Positions 6,023 to 10,888 of a DNA stretch of 10,888 nt are shown piece after piece (the stretch's first letter is position 1; every line of letters starts with the position of its first letter). This DNA is from an uncultured Clostridia bacterium (GTDB lineage: Bacteria > Bacillota > Clostridia > Lachnospirales > Lachnospiraceae). The position numbers were made by a program, and so were the translations under genes. Location of the stretch: positions 1-10,888 of the forward strand of contig CAMHMG010000098.1 in the NCBI GenBank assembly GCA_946186175.1, in the 5' to 3' direction. The notes beneath the pieces are model-generated. The model saw only the letters and a list, made by a program, of their open reading frames with translations, was not told the DNA's origin and made no database searches.

Positions 6023-6077
6023 ACGTCTGTCGTTGCTACGTCAGACGTTGATACGACTGTCGTACTACGCCTGTCGT
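6023..6077. promoter_or_regulatory. Array of four tandem near-palindromic operators
   Basis: Four 11-bp units fit ACGNC-W-GNCGT: ACGTCTGTCGT (6023-6033), ACGTCAGACGT (6038-6048), ACGACTGTCGT (6053-6063) and ACGCCTGTCGT (6067-6077). The second and third are perfect palindromes about a central base and the others have one mismatch; the third extends to a 13-bp palindrome with flanking T and A. Start-to-start spacings are 15, 15 and 14 bp. The array begins at the predicted transcription start of padR and runs into the leader, a position where bound repressor would block transcription. PadR is the natural candidate ligand, by inference. Confidence 0.75.
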
Positions 6078-6081
6078 AGTA

Positions 6082-6110
6082 AATGTATCACACTATATAT
6101 CTAATGTCAA
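6082..6110 (-). promoter_or_regulatory. Promoter of the padR-HAAS-DUF4097 operon
   Basis: On the minus strand a perfect TTGACA (6105-6110) is followed after 17 bp by TACATT (6082-6087), with a TGA extended -10 just before it. The DNA upstream (about 6111-6140) is almost pure A+T and may act as an UP element. The start point would be near 6075, inside the last operator repeat, with a leader of about 160 nt before padR. The remainder of the leader shows no gene that I can support. Confidence 0.7.
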
Positions 6111-6139
6111 CACCAAATTTAAAATTTTTGTATATATCA

Positions 6140-6178
6140 ATAACAAAAGGCATCATGAGCGTTAACTCACAATGCCTT
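6140..6178 (-). terminator. Rho-independent terminator of the trp operon
   Basis: Read on the minus strand, AAGGCAT (6172-6178) pairs with ATGCCTT (6147-6153), and GTGAG pairs with CTCAT (one G-U pair) above a single T/G mismatch. This gives a stem of about 13 positions with a 6-nt loop, followed by TTGTTATT. It lies 60 nt after the trpA stop and just before the padR promoter, so it separates the two operons. Confidence 0.8.
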
Positions 6179-6220
6179 ATGATTACATAACTATATATTA
6201 AATGAACGTTTCGTGAAAGC

Positions 6221-6238
6221 AGATTAATACATTAATCT
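6221..6238. other. Near-perfect palindrome at the trpA stop codon
   Basis: AGATTAAT (6221-6228) and ATTAATCT (6231-6238) are 8-bp inverted arms around two bases, abutting the trpA stop codon. As RNA it could form a weak AT-rich hairpin 40 nt before the main terminator, perhaps a 3'-end stabiliser or pause site. It may equally be chance in AT-rich DNA. Confidence 0.35.
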
Positions 6239-7008
6239 CATCTCAATGCATCTTTCATACTCTTAACATATTCGCCTACATACTTTGGTGCTTCTTTACC
6301 ATACTTTTCAATAAGCTTGACAATTGCAGAACCAACTATCGCCCCATCTGATAAATCTGCCATTTTCTTAGCCTGTTCGGGTGTAGAAATACCAAATCCA
6401 ATAGCGCATGGAACGTCAGTATTATCTCTTACCATTTTTACAATTGAAGCAAGGTCTGTATTGATCTCACTTCTCATACCTGTCACTCCCAGGCTTGATA
6501 CTATATATACAAACCCCTCAGCATCACCGGCAATCTTTGCAATTCTCTTATCCGATGTCGGTGCGATAAGTGAAACCAGATCAACACCATACTCATGACA
6601 TGTCGGAAGAAATTCTTCTTTTTCTTCATATGGAAGATCAGGTATGATTATTCCGTCAATCCCCACTTCACTACATCTCCTGATGAACCTGTCTGTACCG
6701 TATGAAAATACCACATTAGCGTATGTCATATATACCAGCGGTACCTTCACATCATTTCTTAACTCCTGAACAAATTCCATCACCTTATCAGTTGTAATTC
6801 CACCGGATAAGGCTCTTAGATTGGCGCCCTGAATAACAGGACCCTCTGCGGTGGGATCAGAGAAAGGTATTCCTAACTCTATAAGATCTGCTCCGTTTTC
6901 TACTGCTGCTTTGACAACTTCCCTGGTTGTCTCCAGATCAGGATCACCACATGTTACAAAGGCAATAAATGCTTTCCCATTTTCAAATGCTCTCTTCAAA
7001 TTACTCAT
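6238..7008 (-). CDS. trpA: Tryptophan synthase alpha chain
   Basis: TrpA cleaves indole-3-glycerol phosphate to indole and glyceraldehyde 3-phosphate and passes indole to TrpB through a tunnel. The 256-residue protein (counted from MSNLKRAF) is a TIM barrel with the active-site segment LIELGIPFSDPTAEG: E44 corresponds to catalytic Glu49 of the enteric enzyme, and E55 sits where Asp60 is usual. The phosphate-binding parts are SSLGVTGMR, IGFGIS and GSAIVKLIEKYG. An ATG twelve codons earlier (7042-7044) exists inside trpB, but GGAGG 6 nt before the ATG at 7006-7008 decides the start. The gene overlaps the 3' end of trpB by 8 nt, consistent with translational coupling of the two subunits. It is the last gene of the trp operon. 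Confidence 0.96.
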   Translation of the reverse strand: MSNLKRAFENGKAFIAFVTCGDPDLETTREVVKAAVENGADLIELGIPFSDPTAEGPVIQGANLRALSGGITTDKVMEFVQELRNDVKVPLVYMTYANVVFSYGTDRFIRRCSEVGIDGIIIPDLPYEEKEEFLPTCHEYGVDLVSLIAPTSDKRIAKIAGDAEGFVYIVSSLGVTGMRSEINTDLASIVKMVRDNTDVPCAIGFGISTPEQAKKMADLSDGAIVGSAIVKLIEKYGKEAPKYVGEYVKSMKDALR

Positions 7009-8191
7009 GTATATCCTCCCCTCTGTAACGGGCGATTGCCGCACAATCCTTATCTCCTCTACCGGAAATTGTTATCACAATAATTTTATCAGAATCAAGC
7101 TGTGGAGCTAATTTCATAGCATATGCAACAGCATGAGCCGACTCTATAGCAGGAATAATACCCTCTGTTCTGGCAAGATATTCAAACGCATTAACCGCTT
7201 CCTCATCTGTAATAGAAACATACTCTGCTCTTCCCGCATCATGAAGATATGCATGTTCCGGTCCTATTCCAGGATAATCAAGACCTGCAGATATAGAATA
7301 TACAGGTGCTATCTGACCATATTCATCCTGACAGAAATAGGACTTCATCCCATGGAAAATGCCGATCTTACCTGTAGCTATAGTAGCAGCTGTCTCAAAG
7401 GTATCCACTCCTCTTCCGGCCGCTTCACATCCTATAAGCCTTACATCTTTATCGTCTATAAAATTATAGAAGCTTCCTATAGCATTAGAGCCTCCGCCAA
7501 CACAGGCTATGACAGCATCCGGAAGTCGTCCTTCCTTTTCCAGCATCTGTGTTTTGATCTCTTTGGAAATGACAGCCTGAAAATCTCTTACTATCGTTGG
7601 AAAGGGATGAGGTCCCATAACGGAACCCAGACAATAATGCGTATCGTCAATTCTTGATGTCCACTCTCTCATGGCTTCCGAGACTGCATCCTTAAGTGTA
7701 GCTGTTCCTGTGGTTACAGGAATAACTTCTGCTCCAAGAAGTCTCATTCTGTATACATTGAGCGCCTGCCTCTTAGTATCCTCTTCTCCCATGAACACAA
7801 CACATTCCATTCCCATAAGAGCTGCTGCTGTAGCAGTTGCGACTCCATGCTGCCCGGCACCGGTCTCGGCAATGAGTCTGGTCTTTCCCATTTTCTTTGC
7901 AAGTAATGCCTGACCTAAGACGTTGTTGATCTTATGAGCACCTGTATGATTGAGATCCTCACGTTTAAGATATATCTTAGCTCCACCAAGATCCTTAGTC
8001 ATCTTCTCCGCATAATATAACCTTGACGGTCTACCTGCATATTCATTAAACAACTCAGTAAGCTCTTTATTAAAACCCTCATCATTTTTGTAATGCTCAT
8101 AAGCCTCTTCTAATTCAATTACAGCATTCATTAATGTTTCCGGTATATACTGTCCTCCATGTATACCGAATCTTCCTTGCTTATTCGTCAT
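7001..8191 (-). CDS. trpB: Tryptophan synthase beta chain
   Basis: TrpB is the PLP-dependent enzyme that joins indole and L-serine to make tryptophan. The 396 residues match the normal length of the TrpB1 type. The PLP lysine is K87 in HTGAHKINN, E109 in AETGAGQHG is the catalytic glutamate, GGGSNAIG is the phosphate-binding loop, and SGRGDKD near the C-terminus binds the PLP ring region. The N-terminus GRFGIHGGQYIPETLM is canonical. The start has AAAGGGA 7 nt upstream. It follows trpF after an unusually long gap (139 nt) that may hold an internal promoter, and overlaps trpA by 8 nt. All key residues are present, so the enzyme should be active. Confidence 0.97.
   Translation of the reverse strand: MTNKQGRFGIHGGQYIPETLMNAVIELEEAYEHYKNDEGFNKELTELFNEYAGRPSRLYYAEKMTKDLGGAKIYLKREDLNHTGAHKINNVLGQALLAKKMGKTRLIAETGAGQHGVATATAAALMGMECVVFMGEEDTKRQALNVYRMRLLGAEVIPVTTGTATLKDAVSEAMREWTSRIDDTHYCLGSVMGPHPFPTIVRDFQAVISKEIKTQMLEKEGRLPDAVIACVGGGSNAIGSFYNFIDDKDVRLIGCEAAGRGVDTFETAATIATGKIGIFHGMKSYFCQDEYGQIAPVYSISAGLDYPGIGPEHAYLHDAGRAEYVSITDEEAVNAFEYLARTEGIIPAIESAHAVAYAMKLAPQLDSDKIIVITISGRGDKDCAAIARYRGEDIHE
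7014..7021 (-). promoter_or_regulatory. Ribosome binding site that sets the trpA start
   Basis: GGGGAGGA on the minus strand lies inside the last codons of trpB, with its GGAGG 6 nt before the ATG at 7006-7008. The more upstream in-frame ATG at 7042-7044 would add twelve residues not usual for TrpA. Confidence 0.8.
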
Positions 8192-8330
8192 AGTAGAATC
8201 CCTTTCTTAATTATTATCCTTAGACGTTTACATAACTCAACAAAAAGAATTTCGCAATCATCTAATTGTTATTACGCTTCTATATAGTTGCAATTCTCTT
8301 TACTAAACAACAACCGCTAGTCACAACATA
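8192..8330 (-). promoter_or_regulatory. trpF-trpB intergenic gap with a possible internal promoter
   Basis: The 139-bp gap is AT-rich and has no open frame worth calling. On the minus strand TTGAGT (8235-8240) and GATAAT (8213-8218) are spaced by 16 bp, a weak sigma-A-like match that would start transcripts about 15-20 nt before trpB. This would allow trpBA to be expressed apart from the rest of the operon. The match is imperfect and such hits are frequent in AT-rich DNA. Confidence 0.3.
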
Positions 8331-8939
8331 TTAACTTTGATCACATCTTACAACAGCCAAAAACTCCTTCATCTTTTCATAATCCTTCTTCCCTTCTGTC
8401 TCTATACCTGAGCTGACATCCACTGCAAAGGGTTCAAGATTAATGACAGCGTCTTCAACATTATTAAGATCAAGTCCTCCCGCCAGGAAATACGGTCTTT
8501 TCATTCCTTTGATCAGTTTCCAGTCAAAAGTCTTACCCTGGCCCATTCCGGCGTCTAGCAGAACATAATCGGCAATACTTGTATTGGCTTTGATAATATC
8601 TTTATCTGAATTAATCTTAAATGCTTTAATTACGGTTTTCCCGGTTACACGCTTTATACTTTTAATATATTCTTCATTTTCTTTACCATGAAGCTGTATG
8701 ACATCAATTATATCTTCATCTGATATTTTTTTTATCACTTCAATATCTTCATCAACAAAGACGCCAACAGCTTTGGTACTTTCATTTAGCATATCTTTTA
8801 GTTTTTTCGCTTCATCCGGAATAATATTTCTTTTACTCTTTTGCCAAAAGACAAAGCCGATATACTCGGGCTTAAGTTCATTAACCGCTTCAATATCAGA
8901 TACTTGCGTCAATCCACAAAATTTAACCCTGGTCAACAT
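8331..8939 (-). CDS. trpF: Phosphoribosylanthranilate isomerase
   Basis: TrpF converts N-(5-phosphoribosyl)anthranilate to the carboxyphenylamino-deoxyribulose phosphate used by TrpC. The 202-residue TIM barrel starts MLTRVKFCGLT, with the general base C8; the general acid is D129 in VLLDAGMG, and the phosphate sites are LAGGL (152-156) and VSSGIET (175-181). FVFWQKSKR near 29-37 matches the usual FVF.xKSxR strand. The open frame continues 39 codons upstream, but that stretch is unrelated to the family. The ATG at 8937-8939 has GGAGA 9 nt upstream and gives the normal length. Gaps of about 140 nt on both sides make it the least tightly coupled gene of the operon. Confidence 0.95.
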   Translation of the reverse strand: MLTRVKFCGLTQVSDIEAVNELKPEYIGFVFWQKSKRNIIPDEAKKLKDMLNESTKAVGVFVDEDIEVIKKISDEDIIDVIQLHGKENEEYIKSIKRVTGKTVIKAFKINSDKDIIKANTSIADYVLLDAGMGQGKTFDWKLIKGMKRPYFLAGGLDLNNVEDAVINLEPFAVDVSSGIETEGKKDYEKMKEFLAVVRCDQS

Positions 8940-8948
8940 TTCATCTGT

Positions 8949-8953
8949 TCTCC
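8949..8953 (-). promoter_or_regulatory. Ribosome binding site that sets the trpF start
   Basis: GGAGA on the minus strand lies 9 nt before the ATG at 8937-8939, which begins the canonical TrpF N-terminus. It argues against the longer open frame beginning at 9056. Confidence 0.65.
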
Positions 8954-9002
8954 ATCTATATATAATTACACAACACACAAACACACTTACACTATTAATT
9001 AT

Positions 9003-9024
9003 TAAGACTCGTTCATGAGTCTTA
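9003..9024 (-). other. Hairpin in the trpC-trpF gap
   Basis: TAAGACTC (9003-9010) and GAGTCTTA (9017-9024) form a perfect 8-bp stem with a 6-nt loop, in the 141-bp gap between trpC and trpF. It is followed on the minus strand by AATAATTAAT and not by a U-tract, so it is a poor terminator; an RNA processing or stability element is more likely. The rest of the gap holds a TG-rich run before the trpF ribosome site and no gene. Confidence 0.5.
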
Positions 9025-9080
9025 GGTGCCGGACTATTATTAACTTTAGCCGACATCTCTCTGAATACATGCTTGAAAAG

Positions 9081-9860
9081 TTATCGTGCCCTCAACTCAT
9101 CAAGTTTTGCCTTCTTATCCTCTGCTCTCATAAGTGCCTCACCTATAAGCACAGCATCTGCGCCTATCTGTCGCAGTCTTTTTATATCTTCATTGCAGCT
9201 CACACCGCTTTCCGAAACATATAAAACATTATTAGGTATCAGTTCTCTAAGTCTTTGACTGTTATCTATATCTACTGAAAAATCCTTGAGATTACGATTA
9301 TTAACACCGATCATCCTTGCACCAACCTTAACAGCTGTTCTTACCTCATTTTCATCATGAGCCTCTACCAAGGCTGACATTCCAAGTTCATCACAAATTC
9401 CGATATATCTCTCAATATCATCCGCAGTTAATATTGAGCAGATAAGAAGAACCGCTGATGCTCCCAAAACCTTAGCATGATAGATCATGTACTCATCTAC
9501 CGTAAAGTCTTTTCTTATACAAGGTATCGTCACCTTCTCCGTTATCGTTTTTAAGTACTCATCACTTCCCAAGAACCACTTAGGTTCTGTAAGAACGGAA
9601 ATACAAGACGCTCCCGCCCTCTCATAATCCTTGGCAATCTCAAGATACGGAAAATCCTCAGCTATAATCCCTTTTGAAGGTGATGCTTTTTTGCATTCAC
9701 AAATAAATGATATATCCTCTCCCTTCAGGGCCTTTTCGAATTCTAATCCACCTTTGGGAAGACTTAACGCCTGTGACTTTATTACCTCTAAAGGGACAAT
9801 AGTCTTTGACTCTTCTACTCTCTTTCTTGCATATTCCGCCAGCTCATCAAGTATCGTCAT
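9081..9860 (-). CDS. trpC: Indole-3-glycerol phosphate synthase
   Basis: TrpC closes the indole ring to give indole-3-glycerol phosphate, the substrate of TrpA. The 259 residues are a single-domain enzyme, not fused to TrpF as in enterics. Catalytic residues are visible: E55 and K57 in ECKKASPSKG, K117 in IRKDF, E166 in LVEAH, N187 in VNNRNL, and E217/S218 in SESG. The start has AGGAGG 7 nt upstream and lies 11 nt after the trpD stop, so the two are co-transcribed and probably coupled. No missing active-site residue was found. Confidence 0.96.
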   Translation of the reverse strand: MTILDELAEYARKRVEESKTIVPLEVIKSQALSLPKGGLEFEKALKGEDISFICECKKASPSKGIIAEDFPYLEIAKDYERAGASCISVLTEPKWFLGSDEYLKTITEKVTIPCIRKDFTVDEYMIYHAKVLGASAVLLICSILTADDIERYIGICDELGMSALVEAHDENEVRTAVKVGARMIGVNNRNLKDFSVDIDNSQRLRELIPNNVLYVSESGVSCNEDIKRLRQIGADAVLIGEALMRAEDKKAKLDELRAR

Positions 9861-9871
9861 CAGTTTACCTC

Positions 9872-10888
9872 CTAGCGATTACTTACCTCTATAAACTTCT
9901 CAAGAGTTTCCATAGCTTTACCGGAATCAATAATCTTTGCTGCAAGCTCTACACCTTCTTTGAAGCTTTCAGCCTTACCGCCTATATAGAGTGATGCACC
10001 CGCATTAAGAAGTACTGCATTTCTCTTATGTCCTTTTTCACCACCAAGAATCCTTCTTGTTATTTCAGCGTTTTCCTGTGGAGTACCGCCCTTTAACTCC
10101 TCTTTTGAACAACGCTCAAAGCCAAAGTCCTCAGGTGCGATCACACTCGATCTGTACCATCCGTCTTTGATCTCACTGATAGTCGTTGGCGCACTCATTG
10201 ATATCTCATCAAGTTTATCCTGACCATATACGACCATACCGCGCTTAACCCCAAGACTTATAAGTACCTGTGTGAGTGGTTCCACAAGATATCCGTCATA
10301 AACACCTAACAGTTGCATAGAAGGTGTTGCAGGATTGGTAAGGGGGCCTAAGATATTAAACACTGTTCTAAAACCTAATTCTTTTCTTATAGCTCCAACA
10401 TACTTCATAGATGTGTGATATTTCTGTGCAAAGAAGAAGCACATTCCCACTTCATTCAATAATTCAACACATCTTTCAGGACTCTGTTCTATGTTAACTC
10501 CAAGTGCCTCAAGGCAGTCGGCTGTACCACAAAGCGATGATGCCGCTCTGTTACCATGCTTTGCAACCTTCATTCCTCCCGCTGCAGCCACGATTCCTGA
10601 TGTAGTTGAAATGTTGAAGCTTCCCGCATTATCTCCACCTGTGCCGACAATTTCAAATACATCCATACCTGTCTCAACCTTTGTTGCATGATCTCTCATT
10701 GCTGCCGCACAACCTGCAATCTCTTCAGTGGTCTCAGCCTTTGCACTCTTAGTAGACAGTGCAGCCAAAAATGCAGCATTCTGAGTCGGTGTTGTCTCTC
10801 CGTTCATAATCTCATTCATAACAGCATAAGCTTCGTCGTAGTTCAAATCCTCTTTGTTTACAATTTTTACAATAGCTTCTTTGATCAT
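9872..10888 (-). CDS. trpD: Anthranilate phosphoribosyltransferase
   Basis: TrpD transfers the phosphoribosyl group of PRPP to anthranilate, the second step of the pathway. The 338 residues match the full family length. Family motifs are GTGGD at 82-86 (PRPP binding), NIST at 92-95, KHGNRAASS at 110-118, the RKELGFRTVFNILGPLTNP region at 168-186, and DKLDE at 224-228 with the metal-binding Asp-Glu. The ATG is the last three bases of the window, so the upstream ribosome site cannot be seen; MIKEAIVKIVNKEDL is a typical TrpD N-terminus, so the gene is probably complete. It is not fused to a TrpG amidotransferase within the window; trpE and trpG are expected upstream, beyond the right edge. Confidence 0.95.
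   Translation of the reverse strand: MIKEAIVKIVNKEDLNYDEAYAVMNEIMNGETTPTQNAAFLAALSTKSAKAETTEEIAGCAAAMRDHATKVETGMDVFEIVGTGGDNAGSFNISTTSGIVAAAGGMKVAKHGNRAASSLCGTADCLEALGVNIEQSPERCVELLNEVGMCFFFAQKYHTSMKYVGAIRKELGFRTVFNILGPLTNPATPSMQLLGVYDGYLVEPLTQVLISLGVKRGMVVYGQDKLDEISMSAPTTISEIKDGWYRSSVIAPEDFGFERCSKEELKGGTPQENAEITRRILGGEKGHKRNAVLLNAGASLYIGGKAESFKEGVELAAKIIDSGKAMETLEKFIEVSNR

Noticed and set aside
6023..6077. The repeated units could be read as a short CRISPR array
   Set aside because: Units are 11-13 bp, palindromic and separated by only 3-4 bp, with no spacer-length unique sequence and no cas genes. Promoter position fits operators.
8940..9056. Upstream extension of trpF by 39 codons
   Set aside because: The extra residues are unlike any TrpF N-terminus and cover the intergenic hairpin; the ribosome site supports the ATG at 8937-8939.

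Overview
The window looks like a low-G+C Clostridia chromosome, most likely Lachnospiraceae (Butyrivibrio/Roseburia-like). This is inferred from the AT-rich intergenic DNA, strong AGGAGG-type ribosome binding sites, a two-gene SufC-SufB system and a PadR-HAAS-DUF4097 module next to a trp operon. It cannot be proven from the sequence alone. All genes but one lie on the minus strand, so transcription runs from high to low coordinates.

Layout from the right edge. (1) 10888-6238 is the distal tryptophan operon, trpD-trpC-trpF-trpB-trpA. It covers the steps from anthranilate to tryptophan; trpE/trpG are expected beyond the right edge. It ends in a rho-independent terminator at 6140-6178. trpD/trpC and trpB/trpA are tightly coupled, but trpF is flanked by gaps of about 140 bp, one with a perfect hairpin and one with a possible internal promoter. 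(2) 6110-3577 is a separate unit: a good sigma-A-type promoter, four tandem near-palindromes at and just after the predicted start point, then a PadR-family repressor, a HAAS-domain six-helix membrane protein and a membrane-anchored DUF4097 beta-repeat protein. This looks like a self-regulated envelope-sensing cassette. (3) 3190-3525 is the only plus-strand gene, a small membrane protein of unknown function. (4) 2953-2135 encodes an unrecognised lipoprotein whose 5' end carries a G+C-rich segment of about 135 bp that looks inserted. (5) 1974-1 is an operon of sufC-like ATPase, SufB-like scaffold and the first third of an MntP-type manganese exporter, with a promoter at 2095-2123.

The most interesting items are the operator array in front of padR, the apparent in-frame insertion displacing the lipoprotein signal peptide, and the linkage of a minimal Fe-S assembly pair with a manganese exporter. 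No rRNA, tRNA, CRISPR array, transposase or phage gene was seen.
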